A stretch of 61,261 nt of DNA from Paracoccaceae bacterium (GCA_030750975.1 JASMHC010000013.1:1-61261); one strand, 5' to 3'. Counted from the first letter of the stretch, positions 1 to 8,565 are shown. The notes: generated from the letters alone by a model not told the origin. Numbers and translations: made by a program.

Positions 1-75
1 GCGCTTCTCATCATCTGACCAAAATCGCTTCTTCTGACCCTTCTTCCCCGCCATAAACCGCCTCAAGATGTCCAT
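1..75 (-). CDS. IS66-family accessory protein (OrfA/TnpA), N-terminal fragment
   Basis: The reading frame starts with ATG at 75 and stays open to the window edge, giving 25 residues. They contain the run GKKGQKKRFWSDDEKR, which matches the start of IS66 family OrfA proteins (helix-turn-helix, Xre/transposase-8 type). A second in-frame ATG at 54 could also be the start. A purine-rich GGGAGAG lies upstream. A perfect 8-bp inverted repeat (69-76 with 83-90, loop of 6) overlaps the first start codon and could fold in the mRNA, perhaps limiting translation. That role is inference. The rest of the gene and the downstream tnpB and tnpC are not in the window. Confidence 0.6.
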   Translation of the reverse strand, partial: MDILRRFMAGKKGQKKRFWSDDEKR

Positions 76-139
76 TATCGAAAATGGACATTATCACTCT
101 CCCTCAAACTGCGGCAGAGCGGGCAGACCGGACGGTTAC
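1..139 (-). mobile_element. IS66-family insertion sequence, 5' end only
   Basis: The first 25 codons of a protein typical of the IS66 family first ORF run off the left edge. Upstream of it, read on the minus strand, the sequence from 139 begins GTAACCGTCCGGTCTG. IS66 elements characteristically start with GTAA followed by a G/C-rich inverted repeat, so I take 139 as the probable outer end and 140-147 as the possible 8-bp target duplication. The other terminus is outside the window, so neither the repeat nor the duplication can be confirmed here. Confidence 0.55.
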
Positions 140-169
140 GCCCAAGCGACCCAAAATGTGTGATCGGTG

Positions 170-682
170 TTAGTGGCCGATCTCTTCGGCGTGCACTACT
201 TCGCCGCCTTCTTCCCCATGTGCGTGATCCATCATTTCCCGGATCTCGGGCGGAAGAGATGCTTCGGTCAGTTCATGCTGCTCGGAATCATCGTGCAAAA
301 AGGCGATAATGTCAGCCAGTTCATCACCTTCGAAAAGGATCTGTTCGTCAAAGGCTTCCATTTGCGCTTCGATCATGTAGGGCGCCATCATCCACATCTT
401 TGCTGCGAAATCGAACGGGTTCATGGACAGGTCCATGTTATGCGCATCAAGCGGCGAGGCATCTTCGCCACCAACGCCGTTGACCGCGTGGCAGGCGACG
501 CAGCCTTTGCTGACGAAAAGTTCGCGGCCGCGTTCCGAATCCAAGATCGGCATCGTGAGCTGAAGTTCAATCGGCTCGTGTTCGTCTGCCGCTGAGTCAT
601 CATCATGACCGACACCGGCCATCATCGGCGAAGCTGTCAGGCCAATCGCGGCTATGGCCGCCAGTGTAAATTTGATTTTCAC
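170..682 (-). CDS. Periplasmic c-type cytochrome, monoheme
   Basis: This is a 170-residue secreted protein. Residues 1-22 look like a Sec signal peptide (charged start, hydrophobic core, small residues before the cut). A single heme-attachment site CVACH covers residues 61-65, and several methionines at 96-103 (KMWMMAPYM) could supply the axial ligand, so this is a class I cytochrome c fold. The C-terminal 45 residues are rich in His, Glu and Asp, which is unusual and may bind metal. It starts with GTG at 682, with AGGA seven bases upstream. It stands alone; the neighbour on the left is the insertion sequence. A close FNR-type box upstream suggests use under low oxygen as an electron carrier to a terminal reductase or oxidase. 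The partner is not identifiable from this window. Confidence 0.85.
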   Translation of the reverse strand: MKIKFTLAAIAAIGLTASPMMAGVGHDDDSAADEHEPIELQLTMPILDSERGRELFVSKGCVACHAVNGVGGEDASPLDAHNMDLSMNPFDFAAKMWMMAPYMIEAQMEAFDEQILFEGDELADIIAFLHDDSEQHELTEASLPPEIREMMDHAHGEEGGEVVHAEEIGH

Positions 683-736
683 GTTGAGTCCTTTCTGAAT
701 GGTGAGCGCATACTATGTATTATTTGGCCATAAAAT

Positions 737-750
737 ATGATCAGGATCAA
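737..750 (-). promoter_or_regulatory. FNR/FnrL-type box upstream of the cytochrome c gene
   Basis: Read on the minus strand the site is TTGATCCTGATCAT. It matches the FNR-family consensus TTGAT-N4-ATCAA at nine of ten defined positions. It lies 55 bases upstream of the GTG start of the cytochrome gene, so it falls close to the expected promoter. Regulation of a cytochrome by FnrL or a related Crp/Fnr protein is well known in Rhodobacteraceae. Which member of the family binds here cannot be told from sequence. Confidence 0.6.
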
Positions 751-1068
751 TCTTGGTCCGGTTTGAACCCTTTTTCGACCCATTCTTTGCCGAATTGACG
801 GGGGTAAAGCGGTGTTTTTTGGAATATCGTATATAGTTTTTGAAAGTAATAGGCGGCGAAGCGCCGCCCCTTCCTAGATGAAAGTCATGTGTCTGGGCGC
901 AGGGCGAAACACTTTCAGAGGCAATTTGGACGCGCAATGCGAGGTTAAACGACTCTGTATTTTGACTGAAAATTTTCTTTCCAATTCTGGTGGGCGGTTT
1001 TGCCACACGACAAAATTCAGGGCGAAATTGCTGCGGACGCATTGGGTGTCAAATTGTTAGCGCCTGTC

Positions 1069-1094
1069 ATTGTATGCAATGGTATGCATCCAAT
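1069..1094 (+). promoter_or_regulatory. Inverted repeat, possible GntR-type operator upstream of acsA
   Basis: ATTGTATGCA and TGCATCCAAT are inverted with one mismatch and a 6-base spacer. The left arm extended rightwards, TTGTATGCAATG, also resembles the short operators of GntR/FCD-family regulators (TTGTATACAA type). It lies about 215 bases before the acsA start and about 35 bases before a possible promoter. No regulator gene is next to it. Confidence 0.35.
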
Positions 1095-1130
1095 CTGATA
1101 AAGCACTGAAATCATTGAATCTCTCTATGT

Positions 1131-1160
1131 TTGTAAAAAATATTACATAAATCGGATAAT
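1131..1160 (+). promoter_or_regulatory. acsA: Possible sigma-70 promoter for acsA
   Basis: TTGTAA at 1131-1136 and GATAAT at 1155-1160, separated by 18 bases, resemble -35 and -10 elements within the most A/T-rich part of the region. Transcription from here would give acsA a leader of roughly 140 bases. This is sequence resemblance only. Confidence 0.35.
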
Positions 1161-1306
1161 TTCGAGAAAATAATTTACAGAAAAACGTAATAAAAACACG
1201 ATGATGGTTCTTGTTCTCGCTTCCTGAATTACACTGCGCCTCAACTTCATCCATTGAGTCGCTTCAAGCCGACCGCAGTGGATAGGGGGTGAATTGGAGG
1301 ACATTT

Positions 1307-3274
1307 ATGAACATTCAGACCAAAGACCAACCGGAAGCTGATCGTACCTATCCGCCGGCCAAGGAAATTGCTGCAAACGCAAAGGTGGATGCAAGTGGTT
1401 ATCAGACGATGTATGATGAATCGATCAATGATCCGGTGGCGTTCTGGGCAAAGCAGGGGCAGCGTCTGGATTGGATCAAGCCTTACACCAAAGTTAAAAA
1501 CACATCCTTCGCCTATGATGATGTCTCGATCAAATGGTTTGAAGATGGCACTCTGAACGTCTCGTCGAATTGTATCGATCGCCATTTGGCAAGCCGTGGT
1601 GATCAAACTGCAATCATCTTCGAACCGGACGATCCGCAGGAAGAGGCGCAGCATATTTCTTACAAGGATTTGCACCGTGAGGTATCGGTGTTCGCCAATG
1701 TCCTGAAAGAAATGGGTGTCGGGAAGGGTGATCGCGTGGTCATTTATCTTCCGATGATCCCGGCGGCGGCTTACGCAATGCTGGCCTGTGCCCGTGTCGG
1801 GGCGATCCATTCGATTGTCTTTGCCGGTTTCTCGCCTGATGCATTGGCAGATCGTATTAACGGCTGTGATGCCAAGCTGGTGATTTGTGCGGATCATGCG
1901 CCGCGCGGTGGTCGTTCGACACCGCTGAAGTCCAACTGTGACAAGGCCCTGCGTCGTGTTCAGCATGAGTGCAAGTTGTTGGTAGTCACCCGCACTGGCG
2001 GGCAGATCGACTGGATCGCGGATCGCGACTATCGGTATGAGGATATGGCCGCAACGGTCAGCGCCGATAACATCCCGGTTGAGATGAACGCCGAGGATCC
2101 TCTGTTCATTCTCTATACCTCGGGTTCGACCGGTCAGCCGAAAGGGGTTGTGCATACGTCCGGTGGCTATCTGACCTATGCGTCGATGACCCATGAGTAT
2201 GTTTTTGATTATCAGGATGGTGACATCTATTGGTGCACCGCCGATGTTGGCTGGGTGACAGGCCACAGCTATATCGTTTATGGTCCGCTGGCCAATGGCG
2301 CTACGACCGTCATGTTTGAAGGTGTGCCAACCTATCCCGATGCTGGCCGTTTCTGGGCCGTTTGCGAGAAGCACAAGGTTACGCAGTTCTATACCGCGCC
2401 GACCGCAATTCGTGCGTTGATGGGTAAAGGTACCGACATCGTGGCCAAGTACGACCTGTCCAGTTTGCGTATCCTTGGTTCGGTCGGTGAGCCGATCAAC
2501 CCGGAAGCCTGGAATTGGTATAATGAGAATGTCGGCAAAGGGAATTGCCCGATTGTCGATACATGGTGGCAGACTGAAACCGGCGGTATACTGATCGCTC
2601 CGCTGCCGGGTGCAACGCCAACCAAGCCGGGATCGGCGACAAAGCCGTTCTTTGGGGTTCAACCCGTTATTCTGGATGATCAGGGCAATGAGCTGGAAGG
2701 CGCTACCCAAGGCGTTCTGGCCATCAAAGACAGCTGGCCCGGGCAGATGCGCACCGTGTGGGGCGACCACGAGCGTTTCGTTTCGACCTATTTCGAGATG
2801 TTCAAAGGCTATTACTTTTCGGGTGACGGGTGTCGTCGGGATGAGGACGGGTATTATTGGATTACAGGCCGAGTGGACGACGTTATCAATGTATCGGGCC
2901 ACCGAATGGGCACTGCCGAAGTGGAAAGCGCCCTTGTTGCACATGAGACCGTCAGCGAAGCGGCCGTCGTGGGGTTCCCGCATGACGTGAAGGGGCAGGG
3001 GATCTATTGCTATGTCACCTTGATGGATGGTGTCGAAGCGACTGACGACCTTTTGGCCGAGCTTCAGAAATGGGTGCGGACCGAGATTGGCCCGATTGCC
3101 AAGCCGGATGTCATCCAATGGGCACCGGGCCTTCCCAAAACCCGCTCGGGCAAAATCATGCGCCGCATTTTGCGCAAAATTGCCGAGAACGATTTTGACA
3201 GCCTTGGCGACACTTCGACCCTGGCTGATCCCGCGGTCGTTGACGAACTGATTGCCAATCGCGCCACCTTGTGA
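1307..3274 (+). CDS. acsA: Acetyl-CoA synthetase (AMP-forming)
   Basis: The 655-residue product has the full length of the family. It converts acetate, ATP and CoA to acetyl-CoA in the cytoplasm. The adenylate-forming signature [11 protein letters not shown] lies near residue 270, the SGDG...[13 protein letters not shown] hinge region is present, and the C-terminal [11 protein letters not shown] carries the conserved lysine (about residue 616) that is acetylated to switch the enzyme off in other bacteria. ATG at 1307 is chosen because GGAGG sits six bases upstream; the GTG at 1289 would lie before that site. The gene is followed within 10 bases by adk and then by a symporter pair, which recalls the acs-yjcH-actP arrangement of enterobacteria and suggests coordinated uptake and activation of acetate. 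Confidence 0.95.
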   Translation: MNIQTKDQPEADRTYPPAKEIAANAKVDASGYQTMYDESINDPVAFWAKQGQRLDWIKPYTKVKNTSFAYDDVSIKWFEDGTLNVSSNCIDRHLASRGDQTAIIFEPDDPQEEAQHISYKDLHREVSVFANVLKEMGVGKGDRVVIYLPMIPAAAYAMLACARVGAIHSIVFAGFSPDALADRINGCDAKLVICADHAPRGGRSTPLKSNCDKALRRVQHECKLLVVTRTGGQIDWIADRDYRYEDMAATVSADNIPVEMNAEDPLFILYTSGSTGQPKGVVHTSGGYLTYASMTHEYVFDYQDGDIYWCTADVGWVTGHSYIVYGPLANGATTVMFEGVPTYPDAGRFWAVCEKHKVTQFYTAPTAIRALMGKGTDIVAKYDLSSLRILGSVGEPINPEAWNWYNENVGKGNCPIVDTWWQTETGGILIAPLPGATPTKPGSATKPFFGVQPVILDDQGNELEGATQGVLAIKDSWPGQMRTVWGDHERFVSTYFEMFKGYYFSGDGCRRDEDGYYWITGRVDDVINVSGHRMGTAEVESALVAHETVSEAAVVGFPHDVKGQGIYCYVTLMDGVEATDDLLAELQKWVRTEIGPIAKPDVIQWAPGLPKTRSGKIMRRILRKIAENDFDSLGDTSTLADPAVVDELIANRATL

Positions 3275-3284
3275 GGATTTGATA

Positions 3285-3971
3285 ATGGACGGAACAACCA
3301 CCGCACAAACCGCGGCTAACCTTGTTTTGCTTGGACCTCCGGGCGCTGGCAAAGGCACGCAGGCCCGCAAGCTTGAAGAAGGATTTGGCCTGATCCAGCT
3401 TTCCACGGGTGATCTGCTGCGCGCAGCCGTGGCTGCCGGCACCGAGGCTGGCAAGGCGGCGAAGGCCGTGATGGAGCGCGGCGATCTGGTGTCGGACGAC
3501 ATTGTGATAGCGATCCTACGCGATCGTCTTGGCGAACCCGATTGCGCCAATGGTGTGATTTTCGACGGTTTCCCGCGCACTGCCGCGCAGGCCGAGGCGC
3601 TGGATGCGCTTATGGCCGAGGCCGGAAGCAGCATTACCTCAGCCATCAGTCTCGAGGTTGATGACGCGGCCATGGTTGACCGGATTTCCGGCCGCTTCAC
3701 CTGTGCGGGCTGTGGCGAAGGATATCACGACAGTTTCAAGCAGCCCGCCAAAGACGGCGTCTGCGACAATTGCGGCAGCAGCGAATTCAACCGCCGCGCC
3801 GACGACAATGCCGAGACGGTGGCACAACGGCTGAAAGCCTATCACGCCCAGACAGCCCCGCTGATCGCCTATTACGGCGAACGCGGTGTTCTGAAAGGCG
3901 TCGATGCCATGGCGCAGATCGATACCGTCTCTGAAAGCCTGACCGCCATCGTCCAAGAAGCGTTGGCGTGA
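3285..3971 (+). CDS. adk: Adenylate kinase, zinc-LID long form
   Basis: A 228-residue nucleoside monophosphate kinase that interconverts ATP, AMP and ADP. The P-loop GPPGAGKGT covers residues 17-25 and DGFPRT follows at 94-99. The long LID domain carries four cysteines at 140, 143, 160 and 163 (CxxC twice), the structural zinc-binding form. ATG at 3285 follows GAGG overlapping the acsA stop. An upstream TTG at 3252 would overlap acsA deeply and is less likely. Placement directly after acsA makes sense, because acetyl-CoA synthetase releases AMP that adenylate kinase returns to ADP. A second adk in the ribosomal protein cluster is usual in this family, so this may be an extra, pathway-linked copy; that cannot be checked in this window. 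Confidence 0.93.
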   Translation: MDGTTTAQTAANLVLLGPPGAGKGTQARKLEEGFGLIQLSTGDLLRAAVAAGTEAGKAAKAVMERGDLVSDDIVIAILRDRLGEPDCANGVIFDGFPRTAAQAEALDALMAEAGSSITSAISLEVDDAAMVDRISGRFTCAGCGEGYHDSFKQPAKDGVCDNCGSSEFNRRADDNAETVAQRLKAYHAQTAPLIAYYGERGVLKGVDAMAQIDTVSESLTAIVQEALA

Positions 3972-3977
3972 TGATCC

Positions 3978-4006
3978 CCGGCATCGTTCGCGGTGCCGGA
4001 TTTTTT
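3978..4006 (+). terminator. Intrinsic terminator after acsA-adk
   Basis: CCGGCA at 3978-3983 pairs perfectly with TGCCGG at 3994-3999 across a 10-base loop and is followed by A and six T. This should end most acsA-adk transcripts and partly separate them from the symporter genes. Confidence 0.8.
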
Positions 4007-4037
4007 CGTAACCAAACAGACGGGAGGGGGAAACTCT

Positions 4038-4298
4038 ATGTCTGACAACTCCAAAGACGCGGCCTATTGGTCCGCCAACCTGCGTCTCATCATCTGGAGC
4101 CTGGTCATTTGGGCCATCGCTTCGTTCGGTTTCGGGATCCTGCTTCGGCCGTTGCTTTCGGGCATCGCGGTCGGCGGCACCGATCTTGGTTTCTGGTTCG
4201 CCCAGCAGGGGTCGATTCTGGTCTTTCTTGGCCTGATCTTCTTCTACGCCTGGCGGATGAACAAGCTTGACCGTGAACACGGTGTGGACGAACAGTAA
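4038..4298 (+). CDS. DUF4212 small subunit of a sodium:solute symporter
   Basis: An 86-residue membrane protein with two hydrophobic helices (about residues 14-38 and 52-72) and the N-terminal YWSANLRL motif of the DUF4212 family, known as the putative small subunit of solute:sodium symporters. ATG at 4038 is preceded by GGAGGGGG; the longer frame starting at 3993 has no such site and would overlap the terminator. It ends 12 bases before the large symporter gene, with which it is almost always paired. Its exact role (assembly or gating) is not established. Confidence 0.88.
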   Translation: MSDNSKDAAYWSANLRLIIWSLVIWAIASFGFGILLRPLLSGIAVGGTDLGFWFAQQGSILVFLGLIFFYAWRMNKLDREHGVDEQ

Positions 4299-4310
4299 GG
4301 ATCTGACAAC

Positions 4311-6098
4311 ATGAGCCAATTTGTTATCAACCTGCTGTTTGTAGGCGCGTCTTTCGCGCTTTACATCGGCATCGCGATCTGGGCCCGCGCGGGTTCCACA
4401 TCTGAATTTTACGCCGCAGGCCGTGGCGTTCACCCTGTCACCAACGGTATGGCAACGGCTGCTGACTGGATGTCCGCTGCGTCGTTCATCTCGATGGCTG
4501 GTCTGATTGCCTTTGTCGGCTATGACAATTCGTCATTCCTGATGGGCTGGACCGGTGGCTATGTGCTTCTGGCGCTGTTGCTTGCACCTTACCTGCGTAA
4601 GTTCGGCAAGTTCACGGTATCCGAGTTTATCGGCGACCGTTTCTACAGTTCGACCGCCCGTCTGGTGGCCGTGATCTGTCTTATCGTGGCTTCGGTGACA
4701 TACGTTATCGGTCAGATGACCGGTGTTGGCGTCGCGTTTGGCCGCTTCCTTGAAGTGTCGAACACCACCGGCCTGCTGATCGGTGCCGCTGTTGTTTTCG
4801 CATACGCGGTTTTCGGCGGCATGAAAGGTGTGACCTATACACAGGTTGCCCAGTACGTCGTTCTGATCCTGGCCTATACGATCCCGGCAGTCTTCATATC
4901 ACTTCAGCTGACCGGAAACCCGATTCCGGGTCTTGGTCTGTTTGGTGATCACGCCGCTTCGGGTGAACCGCTTCTGGCCAAGCTGGACCAGATCGTGACC
5001 GAGTTGGGCTTTGCTGAATACACTGCGCGCAACGCCGATACGCTGAACATGGTGCTTTTCACCCTGTCACTGATGATCGGCACCGCCGGTTTGCCGCATG
5101 TGATCATGCGCTTCTTCACCGTTCCCAAAGTGTCTGACGCACGTTGGTCGGCCGGTTGGGCGCTGGTGTTCATCGCCTTGCTTTATCTGACGGCCCCGGC
5201 CGTGGGTGCGATGGCGCGTCTGAACATCACCGAGATGATGTGGCCGAATGGCACGGACAATGCGGCAGTTTCGGTGGAAACCATCGAAACCGATGCGCAA
5301 TACGACTGGATGCTGACATGGCAGAAAACCGGTCTTCTTGATTGGGAAGACAAAAACGGCGACGGCATGATCCAGTATTACAACGACAAAAGCCCTGCGA
5401 TGCAGGAAAAAGCCGAAGCCGCAGGCTGGACCGGTAATGAGCTGACCAAGTTCAACCGCGACATCCTGGTTCTGGCGAACCCTGAAATCGCCAACCTTCC
5501 AAGCTGGGTGATCGGTCTGGTTGCTGCGGGTGGTCTTGCCGCCGCGCTGTCAACCGCTGCCGGTCTGCTTCTGGCGATTTCGTCTGCGGTTTCGCACGAC
5601 CTGATCAAAGGCCAGCTTAATCCTGCGATTTCTGAAAAGGGCGAGCTTTTGTCGGCGCGTATCGCAATGGCGGTGGCCATCGTGGTTGCCACCTATCTGG
5701 GTCTCAACCCTCCGGGATTTGCGGCGCAGACCGTGGCACTGGCCTTTGGCCTGGCCGCTGCGTCTATCTTCCCGGCGCTGATGATGGGTATCTTCTCGAA
5801 GAAGATCAACAACCACGGCGCGGTCGCCGGTATGCTGGCAGGTCTGATCGTTACTCTGATCTACATCTTCCTGCACAAAGGCTGGTTCTTCATCCCGGGC
5901 ACCAACAGCTTTACGGATGCTGATCCGCTATTGGGTACCATCAAGTCGACCTCGTTCGGCGCGATTGGTGCGGCGATCAACTTCTCGGTTGCTTACATTG
6001 TCGCCAACATGACGAAGGAAACCCCGCAAGAGATCAAGGATCTGGTCGAAAGCGTTCGTGTTCCCCGTGGTGCAGGCGCTGCAGCCGCAGATCACTAA
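4311..6098 (+). CDS. Sodium:solute symporter, ActP-like (VC_2705 subfamily)
   Basis: A 595-residue polytopic inner-membrane protein of the SSS family, with the N-terminal helix followed by GSTSEFYAAGR and DWMSAASFISMAG, as in ActP-type carboxylate carriers. AGGA lies ten bases before the ATG. It follows the DUF4212 gene by 12 bases. Compared with classic ActP it has a hydrophilic loop around residues 305-395, a feature of the subfamily that works with DUF4212. Substrate is most likely acetate or another short monocarboxylate, inferred from acsA upstream. Propionate, lactate or pyruvate remain possible. Confidence 0.88.
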   Translation: MSQFVINLLFVGASFALYIGIAIWARAGSTSEFYAAGRGVHPVTNGMATAADWMSAASFISMAGLIAFVGYDNSSFLMGWTGGYVLLALLLAPYLRKFGKFTVSEFIGDRFYSSTARLVAVICLIVASVTYVIGQMTGVGVAFGRFLEVSNTTGLLIGAAVVFAYAVFGGMKGVTYTQVAQYVVLILAYTIPAVFISLQLTGNPIPGLGLFGDHAASGEPLLAKLDQIVTELGFAEYTARNADTLNMVLFTLSLMIGTAGLPHVIMRFFTVPKVSDARWSAGWALVFIALLYLTAPAVGAMARLNITEMMWPNGTDNAAVSVETIETDAQYDWMLTWQKTGLLDWEDKNGDGMIQYYNDKSPAMQEKAEAAGWTGNELTKFNRDILVLANPEIANLPSWVIGLVAAGGLAAALSTAAGLLLAISSAVSHDLIKGQLNPAISEKGELLSARIAMAVAIVVATYLGLNPPGFAAQTVALAFGLAAASIFPALMMGIFSKKINNHGAVAGMLAGLIVTLIYIFLHKGWFFIPGTNSFTDADPLLGTIKSTSFGAIGAAINFSVAYIVANMTKETPQEIKDLVESVRVPRGAGAAAADH

Positions 6099-6110
6099 GT
6101 AAGGGACGGG

Positions 6111-6145
6111 GCGGGGCGCAATATTCGCGCCCCGCTCTTCTTCTT
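6111..6145 (+). terminator. Intrinsic terminator after the symporter
   Basis: GCGGGGCGC at 6111-6119 pairs perfectly with GCGCCCCGC at 6127-6135 around a 7-base loop, followed by TCTTCTTCTT. It separates the symporter pair from the signalling genes that begin at 6207. Confidence 0.75.
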
Positions 6146-6206
6146 GCCGATATTTCCTGCAAGACTGACTTTTAGGTAATTTCCGACACACGAAGGCGAA
6201 CCCGAG

Positions 6207-8051
6207 ATGCCTGATGATCCTTCCGATCTGAGCGAACGGCTTGGCCGTTTTCCTCCGTTCGACATGCTGCCGGTCAACGAACGCATGGCCCTGACTGACG
6301 GACTGTCCGAGCTTTCGCTAAGCCCGGGCAGTGTTGTCTTTGAAGAGGGGCAAGTGTTGGCAAACCTGTACCTGATCGAAGACGGCCTGATCGACGTGCG
6401 CACCAGCAGCGGAGATCGCGTTTCGCGGCGCGGAACGGGCGATATCATCGGCGAGCGGGGCTTGCTTCGCGACGGCAAGGCGATGTTAACCGCGACGGTC
6501 AAGGAACAGGCCAGCCTTCTTTTGATCAAGGCCGACACGTTCCACGCATTGGTCGCGGCCCATGCCGAGATTGCCGGATGGTTCGACCGGGCCACGCCAA
6601 CGGATGAAAGCGAAGATGAAGGGCCTTACGCCACGGGTCTGACGGCATTGAGCGTGTCAGACATGATGGCGAAATCGCCAGTGACGTGCAGTCAGACAGA
6701 CTCCGTAACCTTTGTCGCACGCATCATGCGCGACAATTCGATCAGTTCGGTACTTGTTGTGCAGGATCAGGCACTGGCCGGTATCGTGACCGTTCATGAC
6801 ATGACCAACAAGGTTTTGGCCGAGGGCCTTACGGGTGAGATTCCGGTCGGAAAGGTCATGACCGCGAACCCAAGAACCATCGCTCCGGATTCTACGGGTC
6901 TGGATGCATTGGTCGAAATGGCCGAGCACCGGATCAACCACCTTCCGGTCAAAGAGCGATCCGGCCGCATCGTCGGCATGATTGCAAAAACCGATCTGTT
7001 CCGCAGACAAGCGGCGACCGCCAGCCATATGGTTGCCGAGATTGTGGCCGCGGAAAGCGCCAGCGACATGGCGGTTATCATGCAGCGCCTGCCGGATCTG
7101 TTGACCCATTTGGTTTCTGCCGGGGCCAAACCTCAGGCCATTTGCCGCCGGATCACGGATTTGACGGATGCGGTTACGCGGCGGTTGCTGAAACTTGCCG
7201 AGAATAGGCTGGGGCCGGCACCGGTGCCTTACCTGTGGGCCGCTTGTGGCAGTCAGGGTCGTCAGGAACAAACCGGCGTTTCGGATCAGGATAATTGCCT
7301 GATCCTTGATGACGCAGCAACACCCGCGCACGACCCCTATTTTGAAGCCCTCGCCACCTTTGTCTGCGATGGGCTGGCCCAAGTTGGATTTATCCATTGT
7401 CCGGGCGATATGATGGCCACCAATCCCCGATGGCGTCAGCCGCGCAGGGTTTGGCAGGAATACTTCGCCAAGTGGATTGACCAGCCGGACAATGAAGCGC
7501 AGATGCTTGCCTCAGTCATGTTCGACCTTCGCGCAATTGCGGGCACGTCCGATTTGCTTGAGGGGCTTCAGAACGAAACGTTGGACATGGCGCGTAAGAA
7601 CTCGATTTTCGTGTCGCACATGGTCGGGAATTCGTTAAAGCACACGCCTCCGCTTAGCTTGTTTCGCGGTTTTGCACTGATCCGATCGGGTGAACATAAA
7701 AACACTGTCGATCTGAAACATGCCGGGGTGGTGCCAATTATCGATCTCGCGCGGGTTTACGCCCTAAGCGCCGGAATTGACGCGGTCAATACGCGGAAGC
7801 GATTGCAGGCGGCTGGTGCGGCAGGGGTAATCTCGGCATCGGGTGCTCAGGATCTTGTTGATGCGTATGACCTGATCGCGTCAACCCGGCTGCGCCATCA
7901 AGCCCAGTTGATTGCCGATGGTAAACCGGCGGATAACTATCTTGCTCCGGGGCAATTGTCCGAGCTTGAGCGCAATCACCTGCGCGATGCGTTTTTGGTG
8001 GTGCGCACCATGCAATCCGCAATTGGCCACGGCCGTATCGGGATGGGATAG
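6207..8051 (+). CDS. cNMP-binding / CBS / DUF294 nucleotidyltransferase signalling protein
   Basis: This 614-residue cytoplasmic protein has three parts. Residues 15-125 form a cyclic-nucleotide-binding-like domain, 150-265 hold two CBS repeats (SVSDMMAKSPVTC... and VGKVMTANPRT...), and about 285 onward is the DUF294 nucleotidyltransferase-like region. The GS-x-GR motif lies at 348-352 and acidic residues D360 and D362 follow, so the catalytic residues of the GlnD/DNA-polymerase-beta superfamily are kept. A DUF294 C-terminal domain completes it. This family is regularly found beside VC_2705 symporters. The likely role is sensing adenylate or cyclic nucleotide levels and modifying a partner, but no target is known. 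It begins 60 bases beyond a terminator and ends three bases before the next gene. Confidence 0.85.
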   Translation: MPDDPSDLSERLGRFPPFDMLPVNERMALTDGLSELSLSPGSVVFEEGQVLANLYLIEDGLIDVRTSSGDRVSRRGTGDIIGERGLLRDGKAMLTATVKEQASLLLIKADTFHALVAAHAEIAGWFDRATPTDESEDEGPYATGLTALSVSDMMAKSPVTCSQTDSVTFVARIMRDNSISSVLVVQDQALAGIVTVHDMTNKVLAEGLTGEIPVGKVMTANPRTIAPDSTGLDALVEMAEHRINHLPVKERSGRIVGMIAKTDLFRRQAATASHMVAEIVAAESASDMAVIMQRLPDLLTHLVSAGAKPQAICRRITDLTDAVTRRLLKLAENRLGPAPVPYLWAACGSQGRQEQTGVSDQDNCLILDDAATPAHDPYFEALATFVCDGLAQVGFIHCPGDMMATNPRWRQPRRVWQEYFAKWIDQPDNEAQMLASVMFDLRAIAGTSDLLEGLQNETLDMARKNSIFVSHMVGNSLKHTPPLSLFRGFALIRSGEHKNTVDLKHAGVVPIIDLARVYALSAGIDAVNTRKRLQAAGAAGVISASGAQDLVDAYDLIASTRLRHQAQLIADGKPADNYLAPGQLSELERNHLRDAFLVVRTMQSAIGHGRIGMG

Positions 8052-8054
8052 TAG

Positions 8055-8561
8055 ATGTTTCTTGAGTTGATTGCCGTATTTGCAGCCGGATTTGGTGCGG
8101 CCGGGCTGGTTTTGTGTTTGAACATCATCACTCGCGGGCGCTTGCCCAAATGGGTCATGCCCGTGGCTGCCGGTGCCGCGATGATCGGCATGTCAATCTG
8201 GTCCGAGATGAGCTGGGCGGACCGCACCGTAGCCGGTTTCCCCGACGGGTTGGTCGTGGTGGAAGAGATTTCCGAGACCGCGTGGTGGCGGCCATGGACA
8301 TATCTGAAACCTCAAACAACCCGCATCATGGCCGTTGATCTGCCTTCTCAGCGTAGCAACGACGCAAATCCTGCGGTTGTTCTTGTCGATGTAATCCTGT
8401 TCGCCCGATGGCAACCGGCAAATGCCATTCCTCAATTTGTTGATTGCGAGCTGAAAAAACGCGCCAAGGTCACAGAACGCGCCCTTGCTGATCTGTCCCA
8501 AGCGAATTGGCAGGACTTTCCCGAGGGCAACAGCTTGCTTCCAAAACTGTGCGGGGGCTGA
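8055..8561 (+). CDS. Conserved small membrane protein, function unknown
   Basis: A 168-residue protein with two N-terminal hydrophobic helices (about residues 2-24 and 32-50) and a soluble remainder that is probably periplasmic, rich in Trp near SWADRT and AWWRPW. I do not recognise a named domain. It begins three bases after the CBS protein and its stop is five bases before the response regulator start, so it is translated as part of the same operon. The context suggests a role in the sensing or assembly of the symporter-linked signalling proteins. That is inference from position only. Confidence 0.7.
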   Translation: MFLELIAVFAAGFGAAGLVLCLNIITRGRLPKWVMPVAAGAAMIGMSIWSEMSWADRTVAGFPDGLVVVEEISETAWWRPWTYLKPQTTRIMAVDLPSQRSNDANPAVVLVDVILFARWQPANAIPQFVDCELKKRAKVTERALADLSQANWQDFPEGNSLLPKLCGG

Positions 8562-8565
8562 GCGA

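Larger units (their letters stand above)
683..1306. other. Long intergenic region between the cytochrome and acsA
   Basis: About 620 bases without a convincing gene, more A/T-rich than the surroundings, especially 1100-1200. It holds the FNR-type box near the cytochrome, a 7-bp G/C hairpin at 852-868 (GGCGGCG/CGCCGCC), the inverted repeat at 1069-1094 and a possible promoter at 1131-1160. Open frames here (for example 713-1042 on the minus strand) lack recognisable protein features. A small RNA in 850-1050 is possible but I see no clear terminator for one. Confidence 0.5.

Noticed and set aside
879-925. Possible third copy of the leader element (TGAAAGT/ACTTTCA stem)
   Set aside because: Only the stem pattern is shared; the core sequence does not align with the two real copies.
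713-1042. 109-codon frame in the long intergenic region
   Set aside because: Low-complexity, basic translation with no ribosome binding site and no recognisable features; crosses the FNR-type box.
1247-3700. 817-codon open frame antisense to acsA and adk
   Set aside because: It is the mirror frame of two well-recognised genes; its translation has no family features and the frame arises from codon bias.
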